This document shows positions 20,801-30,750 of a stretch of 64,000 nt of DNA, piece after piece; the stretch's first letter is position 1, and each line of letters starts with the position of its first letter. The notes below the pieces were generated by a model. That model did no database searches and was not told the DNA's origin. It saw nothing but the letters and a program-made list of their open reading frames with translations. The position numbers were made by a program, and so were the translations under genes. Origin of the DNA: Synechococcales cyanobacterium CRU_2_2 (GTDB lineage: Bacteria > Cyanobacteriota > Cyanobacteriia > PCC-9006 > JAAUQQ01); contig JAAUOP010000006.1 of NCBI GenBank assembly GCA_012034805.1, positions 1 through 64,000 on the forward strand, written 5' to 3'.

Positions 20801-21542
20801 GATTGTTGCGGGTATCGGCTTTTGCACCTAACAATGCACCGAATTCGTTAGACTCTCCAAAGGTGGAAATCCCGCCATGAACCCCGATCAGCGCCCCCCC
20901 ATTGCGGACATAATTCGTAAGGGCTGAGACTTGAGTTGGGTTATCGCTGGTGCCGATGGAGTTTAAAGCGATCACCGCATCATACTGGGCCAAGTTTGTG
21001 GGAGTTAAGGCATTGAAGTCTTGGGTGTCAGTCACCCGCCAACCGTTTTCTTGTCCGAATTCGTTGATCAGGGCAATCCCTTCGTCAATGCTGTCGTGAC
21101 GAAAACCCGTGGTTCCATGAAAAATCAGAATGGATTCGGGCTGGCTGCCGATGGGTGGCGTCGCATTATCAGAAATTCTTAGGTAGTCGAAGTTCGCTCC
21201 ACTACTGCCATTTGCGGTTAGACGGATCGTATTAGGTCCGGCGTTGAAATTGACAGACAGACTGACAAAATTCCAGTTTGACCAACTGTCCGTGCTACCA
21301 AAATTAAGATTTTGATTGACCGTCTCTCCGTTGAGACTAAAAGAAAGCGGGCGGTTTTTTTCGCCTAAAGCATAGCGCCAGGATAAGCCATAGGAGCCAG
21401 CCTGGGGAGCATTAAATGTCCATTCAATAAAATCATTGGTGGAATTTTGATAATCCACAAATGTGCCTTGGGCACCAGTATGGTTGGAGGCAATTTGGGG
21501 GCCTTGAAATCGTGCAGCTTCCGCTTGCAAGAGAGTATCCAT
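17899..21542 (-). CDS. Multidomain secreted protein: CBM6/35-like, ThuA, two malectin-like, SbsA-type Ig-like, sorbosone/PQQ sugar dehydrogenase propeller; frameshifted at GGG 19888-19890
   Basis: ILIFHGTTGFRHDSIDEGIALINEFG...ALIGVHGG (ThuA); VRINAGGGAYTDRNGNLWSADRYFTGG (malectin); GPDGALYLTQGG...GIRNAYDLVWHSNGSLYVPNNG (dehydrogenase); one extra base restores NPARGYGWITETSVGRTPVP. Confidence 0.82.
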
Positions 21543-21961
21543 AGCAATCTTTTGGCGTGGCTTGTAAGGTTTGGTCGAAGCGGGTGACCGAAGCGGATGA
21601 TCGAGTCTTTCGATCGCAGCTTCTGGTGGATGCTGATACTAGAGGATGCGTGATGACAGATACGCTCTCCAGTCGCGTCACGTCCAAACTCGTGGAAACC
21701 GGGCGCTGAGGCTATGATACTATCGTTTTTAACTGTTGCACGAGGGTTATTGTGGGTGTTGAGGCGATCGCCAAAGTCTCAACTAAGAATATTTTCTGGA
21801 ATATTTTTCTGAGATATTTTTTGGAATATTCGTGCAATATCCTTTCCTGAGACTCTTTCTTTAATCTCAAGATTACCCCAATCAAAAAGCTGAACTATTC
21901 CATAGAATTCAGCTTTTTGATTCTCAGATCTATCTTAATGTCTTAGGGTTTTGAAAGGATG

Positions 21962-23935
21962 CTACAAAGTCGTAGCGAAAATGTCCGAACTCTCTGTCAC
22001 TGCCTGTAGTGCTAAAGACTCCCACTTCGTTGTGTTGACGGGCCAAATTGGATTCGTCGCACCTTGAATTGTGACATCATCGATCAATGCTAAGGTTTTT
22101 ATGTCGTGAACCGTAATGCGATTGCCGGAAATCGCATACAGATCGTCATCGATCACTAAGCTCCGACGAATCCTTTCTCCATCATGCCGAATATCACCAA
22201 CCACCTTAAACCCATCCTGAGCATCAACATCAAACACCCGCAATCCCTGACCACCAACAGAACTTTGAAACGGAATTGCCAGAGTATCAAACTTAGGATA
22301 GTAGCCGACGGCTTGCTGATCCCACTGAGCTTCAGAGCCACTATATTGCCCTTCAAATAGATAGCTATCCACCTCCTTGGGCTGACTCAAATTTTGCACA
22401 TCAAACAGCGATAGTTTTAGGCCGCGCACGCGCCCCGAAGCATCTGCATCCCGGCCCACTCCGAGAACTTGCTTGCGCCCTTCATTTTCAATCACCTGCA
22501 AATACTCGGAAAAGCCAGGCAGCTTGACTTCGCCCGCAATCTTAGGCTTACTCGGTTGACTCAAATCTAGTGAAAAGAACGGATCAACCTGCTCAAATGT
22601 GACCAGAAACCCATAATTATCCTGAAAACGTGCCGACCGAATCGTCTCGCCGGGGGCGATATTGTTAATGCTGCCGATAGTCTCTAGATTTTGACCTTTC
22701 TGCGCCAAAACAAACAAATCATTGCGGGCCTGCTGGCCAAACCCCTGGGTGGTTGCGACACGTAAAAAGCCCTTTTCCTCATCCACCGAGAATGGGTCTA
22801 GCACTCGACCTGCAACCTCACCCCGCGCCACCCAGTCGAGTGAATCCAGATCAACCTTCAAGATACCAGTCTTGCCGCTGTCCCACCAATCGTTCCGTAA
22901 CAGGTAGAGATTATCTTGGGACATGTACAGATTGCCCACATTGTTGGCAGGCAGACCGATCGACTTATCAGGACCAGGACGCTTGTCATCCACATCAAAC
23001 ACGGAGACCGAAGCCATATTGTAGGGCTTGTCATCGAGGGGCTTATAGATGTCGGTGGCTCGGTTGAGCAAACCTTTTTTAAGTTCTTTTCCTTGGCCAT
23101 CCACAGTTATAAAGCTTGGCAACGCTAGCGTTAGTTCTTTACCCTGAATTCGTTTTAGATACGCCTGCTTTGTTTCGTATTGATAACTTTGATTTGGGTT
23201 CGGAAATGCAATCTTCGCTGAACTTACACTTCCGTTTATCCAAGCAGGACGCGATTCCGGCGCAGGCAAACCAAAGGTGTCCTGGGTCGCGACATAAACC
23301 TTGTCACCCACGGCACGGGACGATAGCAGCATGCCATCGAGCTTCGAAGTCTCCTCAATCCGAATGGCATAGGGATTAGAAATATCAAAAACACTGACAT
23401 TGACCGTTGGTTGGTCGGAAAGGTTGCTCCGATAAGAACCGAAGTAGGTATAGAAGAAGTTGGGACTCGTCGAAACGATAGTCAGCTTATCTCCGTAGAG
23501 ATAAGCTCCTTCAATATTGCCCAGATCTTGCAGGCTCTTTTGCGAGGTCACTTTTATCTCTTTTGGATTGCGTGTATCGACAATCGTCAGAGTTTGATTC
23601 TCAACTTGATAGATAAACTTGCCATCTGTTTCAACCAAATCAGCTTCGTCTACCCCTATTTCTTGGGTATTGGTTTGAGAAAAATCTCGACTGCTGGAGC
23701 CTCCAGAAGCATTGCCTGTGAAAAAGGATGGGGTGGCCCCATCTTGCACCTGAGTCCCAAAGTTAATTGCTAGAAATTGAGGGGTACTACCCTTCAGATA
23801 ATAAGGGGGATAGTAGGTGACAGGTTTGCCAAATAGGGACGCGTATTGATTTTGTGCGGATTCGACCAAATAGGATTTGAGTTGACTTTCTGAGCCGAAT
23901 CGTTCAATCGTCGGATAGGAGCTATTTTGAGCCAT
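21962..23935 (-). CDS. Beta-propeller domain-containing protein (PF09826-like)
   Basis: TNTQEIGVDEADLVETDGKFIYQVENQTLTIVDTRNP...MYSVSVFDV-type blades and LVIDDDLYAISGNRITVHD. Confidence 0.78.
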   Translation of the reverse strand: MAQNSSYPTIERFGSESQLKSYLVESAQNQYASLFGKPVTYYPPYYLKGSTPQFLAINFGTQVQDGATPSFFTGNASGGSSSRDFSQTNTQEIGVDEADLVETDGKFIYQVENQTLTIVDTRNPKEIKVTSQKSLQDLGNIEGAYLYGDKLTIVSTSPNFFYTYFGSYRSNLSDQPTVNVSVFDISNPYAIRIEETSKLDGMLLSSRAVGDKVYVATQDTFGLPAPESRPAWINGSVSSAKIAFPNPNQSYQYETKQAYLKRIQGKELTLALPSFITVDGQGKELKKGLLNRATDIYKPLDDKPYNMASVSVFDVDDKRPGPDKSIGLPANNVGNLYMSQDNLYLLRNDWWDSGKTGILKVDLDSLDWVARGEVAGRVLDPFSVDEEKGFLRVATTQGFGQQARNDLFVLAQKGQNLETIGSINNIAPGETIRSARFQDNYGFLVTFEQVDPFFSLDLSQPSKPKIAGEVKLPGFSEYLQVIENEGRKQVLGVGRDADASGRVRGLKLSLFDVQNLSQPKEVDSYLFEGQYSGSEAQWDQQAVGYYPKFDTLAIPFQSSVGGQGLRVFDVDAQDGFKVVGDIRHDGERIRRSLVIDDDLYAISGNRITVHDIKTLALIDDVTIQGATNPIWPVNTTKWESLALQAVTESSDIFATTL

Positions 23936-24053
23936 TTTTCATATTCTCCTGGAGAAGAAGGGCACTGAGCCAGTATTCCCCAGAAGACTTAAAAAGGTCT
24001 GCCAATTCGGCATTTTCTCGGTCTGAGTGGTTGCGAGCTGGCGCGTTTTTGGG

Positions 24054-25568
24054 TTACTGCCCCCGCAAGCGTGACCAAAGTCGAAACACATCCCAACGCG
24101 ATCGCCCCGTGTTCTCCTCATTCCGGCTCCAAAAATCACTCCACCAGCCGGGAGGCTCGTCCTTGGAGCCGTCGTATTCGGTTGGGCGATTCGTGTCGCC
24201 ACTGGTGACGAGGCTGCCCACGTAGTCCCCTTCTGAATAGACTTTGCTGATTTGATCCTGGATGTGCTGCATGTCCTGCTCGGACACAACACCATTGCTG
24301 GTGGCTTTATAGAATTGAACCGTGGCGCGGATTGGGAAACGGGGGTCACGTTCGATTGCCAACTGATCAATCTCCGTAAACGGCCCTTCCACTTCCCCGT
24401 GGCCAATCACCGCGGCTTCGACATCACTGCTTGGGGCTGTGGTCATGGGCGCAGATTGGGGCATGGCTTCTGATAGAACCATGTTGTTACCTAGGGCGGC
24501 GCGGGGTTGCTCTTTTTGTTTGAGGGGTACTTGTATTAGCAAGACCATGTTGAGCCCTTCGGCTTCTGTAGCCTTGGGGGTATCGGCTCCACTGCGATCG
24601 CCCGATGGACTTAAGTCACGATTAAAATCGCTGAGGCGCTGGCCAGTGAGGCTGGTGCGATCGCCATTTTTATTAAAAAACAACCGTTGCCCCCAGGTCA
24701 TCCCTGCCTCAAAGCCATCTCGGGTATTGTCAATCACCGTTACACTCGTTCCCTCGCGTGTCGCCAAAATTGTGAGCACGGCGGGATTCTCTTGATAGGA
24801 CTGGTAGTTGAACAACACCGGATTAAACGTCGCTTCGCCGGTCTTTGGGATGGGCAAAAATGCGGCTTGGGCACTGACTAGGGCATGGCTATCGCGGGGA
24901 GCGAGCAGGGATTTTTGCTGACCTTTCCACGACTTGGGCTCATGCAAATATTTGCGCAGATCGCCCAGCAACTCTCGCACCGAAACCCGCTCGAGTGCTT
25001 TTCCCTTTTCATTGCCGACCAGCACAAAGAATTTATCCAGATCGACATCAGCGGTTTCGTCGGAAAAGTTGGGATGACGGATCACGGGCATGAGACTCAG
25101 GTTGTATTGCCCACTGCTAGGGTCACGCTGCTGCACCTGAATGGTCATGTCACTGATATTTGGCCCCACGGCGGAGTTTTTGTAGCGACCGGTGTCTTCC
25201 CACGTGACGTTGAGAATATTCAGACCGAAGCGTTGGGCGAGGCGTTGGGCGGCGCTGTCGTTGACGAGATTTACCGTTTTTTGGATGACATTGCGGTATT
25301 GCTGCGATCGCTCGGCTCGGCTTGGGTCGGTGGGCACTGGCTCTGCTGGGTCGCTAGAGGTATTGGATTCGGCATTGGGGTCGGCATTGGATTCGGCATT
25401 GGCCCCAGGACTGGCTTCAAGATCATCCTTCGCGCCCTTAGTATCCAGGATTCCCCAGGTTTGTGCGAGGCTTGGAGCTGCGGTGGCTGGGGGGGTGAGG
25501 GCGATCGCCGCACTGGTGATGGCGGTGGCGATCGTCACCAGTAAGCCCAGGGAGAAGGTGGATTTCAT
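24054..25568 (-). CDS. Exported hypothetical protein
   Basis: Signal peptide MKSTFSLGLLVTIATAITSAAIALTPPATAA; no domain recognised. Confidence 0.65.
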   Translation of the reverse strand: MKSTFSLGLLVTIATAITSAAIALTPPATAAPSLAQTWGILDTKGAKDDLEASPGANAESNADPNAESNTSSDPAEPVPTDPSRAERSQQYRNVIQKTVNLVNDSAAQRLAQRFGLNILNVTWEDTGRYKNSAVGPNISDMTIQVQQRDPSSGQYNLSLMPVIRHPNFSDETADVDLDKFFVLVGNEKGKALERVSVRELLGDLRKYLHEPKSWKGQQKSLLAPRDSHALVSAQAAFLPIPKTGEATFNPVLFNYQSYQENPAVLTILATREGTSVTVIDNTRDGFEAGMTWGQRLFFNKNGDRTSLTGQRLSDFNRDLSPSGDRSGADTPKATEAEGLNMVLLIQVPLKQKEQPRAALGNNMVLSEAMPQSAPMTTAPSSDVEAAVIGHGEVEGPFTEIDQLAIERDPRFPIRATVQFYKATSNGVVSEQDMQHIQDQISKVYSEGDYVGSLVTSGDTNRPTEYDGSKDEPPGWWSDFWSRNEENTGRSRWDVFRLWSRLRGQ

Positions 25569-25723
25569 GGTGCGCTAGGATTAGTCTATGGCTGATGGTC
25601 TACGGCCCCACTCTAGAGGGAGTTTGGCAATGCAAAACCTGGGTTTCTATTTTTGAAACAGCGGGCTGTCGTCACCGATCGCTGGGCAGAGTCTCTTTAC
25701 GAAGCACAAAAACTTTGACCAAC

Positions 25724-25748
25724 ATGGGTTAGCGCTGCGCTAACCCAT
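25724..25748. repeat. Perfect inverted repeat, 12-bp arms and 1-nt spacer (ATGGGTTAGCGC t GCGCTAACCCAT), REP-like
   Basis: Direct reading. Confidence 0.9.
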
Positions 25749-25805
25749 CCTAAGACCGAGGTGGAGGCGAGTTATATTAGGGGCAACTGATTAGGGGCAA
25801 CCGTC

Positions 25806-26609
25806 ATGTATCAACCCTTAGGCTACGGGCCGGATGGCCCACTGCCGCCATCACAAACATTGCCGACAATGTACGATTTGCCCAGTGAGTCTGCGGGGGA
25901 GCCAGGATTGCCGGATTTGTTTCACTTGAGCCAGCCGCGTTTGCTGGATGAAACGCTGCTGTCGCCCACCTATCCCGGAGACCAGCGGTTTACAGCAAGC
26001 GATCTTAATCTCTATTACGATGCCCGCCATTCACTCTGGCACAAGCGTCCGGATTGGTTCCTCGTGCTCGGCATTGCACCCGCTTCAAACCAAGCGGAGC
26101 TGCGGCTGAGTTATGTTATGTGGCAGGAAGCCGTGGCACCGTTTTTGGTCGTCGAGTTGTTGTCACCGGGAACGGCGGATGAGGATTTAGGCAAGACATT
26201 GCGGGAGGTGAACCGACCGCCGACGAAATGGCAAGTGTATGAGCAAGTGTTGCGGGTGCCCTATTATGTGGTGTTCGATCGATATGAGTCACAGTTTCGG
26301 TTGTTTGGCATGAGGGGGATGCGGTACGAAGCCATTGAGTTGGTGGGCGAGCGGTTTTGGTTTGAGGAGCTGGATCTGGGCTTGGGGGTTTGGTCTGGGG
26401 TGTATGCGGGAACCGATGGGCGATGGTTGCGGTGGTATGACGCGGCGGGGGATTGGGTTGCAACGCAGGAGGAGCGGGCCGAGTCTGAGCGGGAGCGGGC
26501 CGAGTCGGAGCGGGTGAGGGTCGAACAGGTGATGGCGGAGTTGGCGGTGGAGCGAGAGCGGGCTGAGCGTCTGGCGGCAAGGTTGCGGGAGCTGGGAATT
26601 GAGGAATGA
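25806..26609 (+). CDS. Uma2 family putative endonuclease with AER-rich coiled-coil tail
   Basis: RPDWFLVLGIAP...PFLVVELLSPGTADEDLGKTLREVNRPPTKWQVYEQVLRVPYYVVFDRY. Confidence 0.88.
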   Translation: MYQPLGYGPDGPLPPSQTLPTMYDLPSESAGEPGLPDLFHLSQPRLLDETLLSPTYPGDQRFTASDLNLYYDARHSLWHKRPDWFLVLGIAPASNQAELRLSYVMWQEAVAPFLVVELLSPGTADEDLGKTLREVNRPPTKWQVYEQVLRVPYYVVFDRYESQFRLFGMRGMRYEAIELVGERFWFEELDLGLGVWSGVYAGTDGRWLRWYDAAGDWVATQEERAESERERAESERVRVEQVMAELAVERERAERLAARLRELGIEE

Positions 26610-26653
26610 GTGTCTGGACTAGGAAATATTGGTTTCCCCAACAAATTGATCGG

Positions 26654-26732
26654 TAGGGGTTGGCATTTCTGACCTTCAGGGCATTCCTGAAGGGGTGTTG
26701 AGGCGCATCCCAAATTCTGCTTTGGGGGCGGG
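26654..26732. repeat. REP-like element directly upstream of the RAYT gene
   Basis: Diverged match to 1795-1875, mostly C/T and A/G differences. Confidence 0.5.
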
Positions 26733-26751
26733 ATTGCATGAAGAGCGAATC

Positions 26752-27503
26752 ATGCGCAAAATTCGTTCTTTCCTTTCTGGGTATTGTTATCACACAACCG
26801 TTCGGTGTAACAATCGAGATTTTTGTTGACTCGATCCCATTGTCGGGAGGTGTTGCTGTATGCGATCGAACAATGCAAGGCGAAGTATGAGTTTAAGCTT
26901 TATGGCATCTGCATTATGAGTAATCATGTGCATTATTTGATGCAGCCGCTGGTGCCGAAGGAGATGCCGAAGATTATGCATTTCCTCAATTGGTATAGTG
27001 CGATGTGTTTTAACCGGATGTTGAATCGGACGGGCCATTTTTGGGAGAAGCGGTACCATGCGGTGGGTTTTCCGGAAGATGACCAGCGGCGGGCGTTGAA
27101 TACGTTGCGCTATATCCATGCGAATCCGAAGGCGGCGGGGATGCAGCGGGGCTTTTTCTACGATTTCAGCAATTATGGCAGTTATGAGCGGTTGACGCAG
27201 GATGGGTTGACGGAGTGGCATCCGGCCTTCTTGTCAATGGCAGCGACGTTGGAGTTGTGTGCGGCAGCGTATCGGAGGTTTTGTGAGCGGTATCAACCGA
27301 AGCCGAAGTCGGAGCGGAGAAGCCATTGGGGGAGCAAATTGTTGGCGAGGATTGTCGCAGAGCGGCGGGCGAGGCGACGAAAGTACAAAATTAGCCCCGG
27401 ACAAAAATCGCTTTGGGAGGATTGGGATGAACCGTTTGAGGAAATAAAAAATGTTGCCGAAAAATTTAAGGCAGCGAATCAATTTCCTCCCTATCCTAAA
27501 TAA
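26752..27503 (+). mobile_element. REP-associated tyrosine transposase (RAYT, IS200-like Y1), frameshifted at T5 (26820-26824)
   Basis: MRKIRSFLSGYCYHTTVRCNNRDF + extra T gives LLTRSHCREVLLYAIEQ...YGICIMSNHVHYLMQP (HxH motif)...YIHANPKAAG. Confidence 0.88.
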
Positions 27504-27625
27504 AAAAATAACCCAAATTTCTATTTTTTTAAGGAGGTGAAAAAGATTGTTGGTGCCAGGTAAAGAAATGCTGGGAGGCTGATTATGCCGTAGAAATTTG
27601 TTCTTGATAAAAGCTTCAAAAATTC

Positions 27626-29983
27626 CTAGGACTGAGTCGTGCTACAGTTCACAAGTCGCTGCGCGAGAGAAGAGAAGCAATAATCGAAGGTATAAAAATC
27701 GATAAAAATCAATCCCCCCGGATTCGGCCGAGGTAATTCTCCCACCGGAGAAAGAGAGGGTGTCTTTTGGAGGTCTGAGTAGTTCACGTATTTTTTTGCT
27801 TGTTTATTCTGCCAACCTACTTTAACGCAAAAACGATCCCAGTCTTTGCCCAAAGACATTGGACTCCCGCATTCCTGCCAAATCTTTTTTTGGACCGAAA
27901 ACCCAAAATGTCCATTGCTGGCTTCTACCCAAAGGCGATCGATCGTCCGTAAGTCTTCACAGGGAAAATTCTCCAAATCCTCCGGGTCAAACCATTGCCC
28001 TTCTTCCTTATTCACCGTCGTAATCATCAGCCGATAGGTTTCTTTATCCGCTGCTTCCCACTCGCCCGCCTTCAGCAGCCTTTCTAGTTCCCCATAGCGA
28101 GACACTTGCACCTTGGGCTTGAGCGCCTCTAGCTTCTGGACAATAGCCGGATTCAAGGTTCGCTTAGTCTCCTGATAACAAGCATAGGCCAAATTATTCG
28201 CCCCTTGCGCCATCGCCGCCTCGATCAATACCGTCGGATCCTTCGCCTGAGCCGCATAGAGCAAAATGGTCTGCCGCCACCAGGATTGATTCTCCCCGTC
28301 GGCATCCGCATCCTTGAGAAACTCATAGAGCAGAACTTCTTGATCAGTCTCTTTAATTTGCCGAGCGGCCAAAAATTCCTGAAAACTCAAATGAGAAAAC
28401 TCATAGCCCTCCAGCCCTTGGCGCACAATCAACTCACTCACATTCACCACCTGCCGCAAAAATTCCTCAGGTGGAATACCCTCGTGGTTTTGTTCCTGTA
28501 AGGTTCTGCTGAGTAACTCCAGCAAGTCCTCTTCCTCAATCAGCCGTTTTTCCTGCCGCATCATCTCCAGCGCAATCGCTTGCAAGACCAATTGCCGCTC
28601 CTCTGGAGACAGGGGCAAAACAATCCCCCTTGCTGCCGGTCGTTTGCGCAACTGCAACGAACAAATATCCTGATAAAGCTCCACCCGCTGACGGGGCAAC
28701 TCTACCCCCGGATCGCTACGGTGATAGGTCGCCAATAGATTTAGCAGCAGCGGATTTTTCGCCAGATCGGCCAGCTCGGGTCGCTCAGGATTGCGGATTT
28801 GTTCCAGCAGACTCTCTGCATTGCGTCTGGCATCCCGCTGTACCTCCGGGGTGCCTCGACCGGCGCGATCGAGCTTTTCCTGGGACAAATACCACTGATG
28901 CACAAACTGGGTTTGTTGATCCGCCGTGAGCGGCCTGACCCACACCTTCGTGCGCAGGGCATCCACCCGCCCAGAATCCTCAAAAATTTCCCGGTAGGCG
29001 GTGGGCCGAGAGGTCAGAATGAACACCGAACGATCGAACTGGCGCATCTGCTGGGTGATCCATTGGCTAAAAATAATCCGCTCGTTTTCTGGAATTTCAT
29101 CAAATCCATCCATCATCACCAGCACCTTACCCCGCGCTAGCATGTCTCGGAACCAATTTTGGGGCAGCTTGGAGAGGCGATCGCGCTCACTATCAATTTC
29201 CGCCATGACCCGCAAATGCTGCTGCATGAACAGATCCGGCAAACTCAAAGGTGACTCCTGGGCGATGTACTTGCGGTATTGCCGCAGGGGCAAGAGGACC
29301 GGAATTAACCCTGGCACATCATACTTGCGGTATTGCTTGGTGCCATAGATATAGGCCAAATGCTTCAGCAACGTTGTCTTGCCAAACCCACCCCAGGCCA
29401 CGATCGCCAACTGTCGATAGGCCGGATTTCGCTCAGCCTCCGCCAGAAAATCCCAAATGCAGTGATGGCGAAGATCCTCTAGATTCTCTGCCGTCTGTCG
29501 CCTGCGCTGAAACCCAACCGCCACCGCGCTCGAATCTAGCTCCAACGGGACAAACACTTGCTCCAGCATGGGCGTCATGATGCGATCGCGCTTGCCCATT
29601 CCCTCGGATTTATAATCCCGACAATCTAATGCCTGACAGAGCAAATAGGCATCCTCTGCCCGCGAGACCTTGGCAAAAAGCTGGTCAATCCCGCCATCGA
29701 TCGCCTGGTCGATCGCCTCATCAATGCGCTTACCAGTGTTCTCCAAGCGCCGCCGATTGCCTGCATCCACGGGCTTTAGCAAACTGGCTCCGTAGGTGAT
29801 GCCCAAACCGATTCCGGCGGAGGCGATCGCCTGGGGAATATCGCTCTCCTTAAACAATGACCAAAATGCCCCAAACCCTCCTGCCCCGACGCCCCCAGTC
29901 ATCAGCACTTTGGCCAAAATGCCTCCCAGCTTGTCTGGCAACGACTCTGGCTGTGGCGACTGATCGGGCGGAGGATTCGACAT
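27626..29983 (-). CDS. NACHT STAND NTPase with N-terminal membrane segment and C-terminal GUN4 domain
   Basis: VAWGGFGKTTLLKHLA (Walker A), VLVMMDGFDEIP (Walker B), C-term YGELERLLKAGEWEAADKETYRLMI...FPCEDLRTIDRLWVEASNGHFGFSVQKKIWQECG (GUN4). Confidence 0.9.
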   Translation of the reverse strand: MSNPPPDQSPQPESLPDKLGGILAKVLMTGGVGAGGFGAFWSLFKESDIPQAIASAGIGLGITYGASLLKPVDAGNRRRLENTGKRIDEAIDQAIDGGIDQLFAKVSRAEDAYLLCQALDCRDYKSEGMGKRDRIMTPMLEQVFVPLELDSSAVAVGFQRRRQTAENLEDLRHHCIWDFLAEAERNPAYRQLAIVAWGGFGKTTLLKHLAYIYGTKQYRKYDVPGLIPVLLPLRQYRKYIAQESPLSLPDLFMQQHLRVMAEIDSERDRLSKLPQNWFRDMLARGKVLVMMDGFDEIPENERIIFSQWITQQMRQFDRSVFILTSRPTAYREIFEDSGRVDALRTKVWVRPLTADQQTQFVHQWYLSQEKLDRAGRGTPEVQRDARRNAESLLEQIRNPERPELADLAKNPLLLNLLATYHRSDPGVELPRQRVELYQDICSLQLRKRPAARGIVLPLSPEERQLVLQAIALEMMRQEKRLIEEEDLLELLSRTLQEQNHEGIPPEEFLRQVVNVSELIVRQGLEGYEFSHLSFQEFLAARQIKETDQEVLLYEFLKDADADGENQSWWRQTILLYAAQAKDPTVLIEAAMAQGANNLAYACYQETKRTLNPAIVQKLEALKPKVQVSRYGELERLLKAGEWEAADKETYRLMITTVNKEEGQWFDPEDLENFPCEDLRTIDRLWVEASNGHFGFSVQKKIWQECGSPMSLGKDWDRFCVKVGWQNKQAKKYVNYSDLQKTPSLSPVGELPRPNPGGLIFIDFYTFDYCFSSLAQRLVNCSTTQS

Positions 29984-30070
29984 CAGACTTCCAGGAGAGA
30001 CAAACTCAGTCAGTCTTATTCTACAAGTCTCACAAACTGGATTTCTGAAAGAGCCACTTGCAAGATTTGC

Positions 30071-30685
30071 CTACAGCCTCGGCATCAAATCCCCCAAGCT
30101 CAGATTCAGCTCAGGCAACAAAGGCGATCGGATTGCCTCCCCCAAGCGATACTGCACCTGGTCATAAAACCGACCCGACAAAACATTAACCGTCAGCGTC
30201 GGCTGCTTCGGGTCTCCAATATAACGAATCCCACCCAACCCACGAAAATCAACAATCCAATATTCAGCAATCCCCATCAGCGCATACTCCTCCACCTTCC
30301 GCGCATAATCATTCTCCCAATTCGTACTCACCACCTCCACCACCAACTTGATCGATTCTCCATAGACAATAATCGGCTCCTGCTGCCAAAGGGGTTCCTG
30401 GGCCAGCGCTCGTTCATCCAACACAATTACATCCGGACGGCGGGCCGTTGCTTCACGGATATTGGGACGGAGAATGCAGGTTTTGGGAATTAGAAACGGC
30501 AGATCCTGGCGATCGATCTCAACACTCAATTTGCTCGCCGTTTTCCCAGCAACCGCCTCATGGGGCCCCGTTGGTTCCATTTCGATCAATTCTCCATCGA
30601 CCAACTCGTACTGTTCATGATCGCCATGCTGAGCAATGAACCGTTCAAAGGTGAGAAGCTGGGCAGGCATGTAAGTCATCGCCAC
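30071..30685 (-). CDS. Uma2 family putative endonuclease
   Basis: YELVDGELIEMEPTGPHEAVAGKTASKLSVEI...RRPDVIVLDE...KLVVEVVSTNWENDYARKVEEYALMGIAEYWIVD. Confidence 0.92.
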   Translation of the reverse strand: MAMTYMPAQLLTFERFIAQHGDHEQYELVDGELIEMEPTGPHEAVAGKTASKLSVEIDRQDLPFLIPKTCILRPNIREATARRPDVIVLDERALAQEPLWQQEPIIVYGESIKLVVEVVSTNWENDYARKVEEYALMGIAEYWIVDFRGLGGIRYIGDPKQPTLTVNVLSGRFYDQVQYRLGEAIRSPLLPELNLSLGDLMPRL

Positions 30686-30750
30686 AACCTTTAGACTGAG
30701 CCTCTAGTTTAGCAATCGCCCCGAAATTCCTGCCTGTGCCGAGGTTAAGT

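Noticed and set aside
26116-26793. 225-aa minus-strand ORF opposite the Uma2 gene
   Set aside because: Pro/Thr/Ala-rich translation caused by the antisense of the AER coiled-coil; not a gene.
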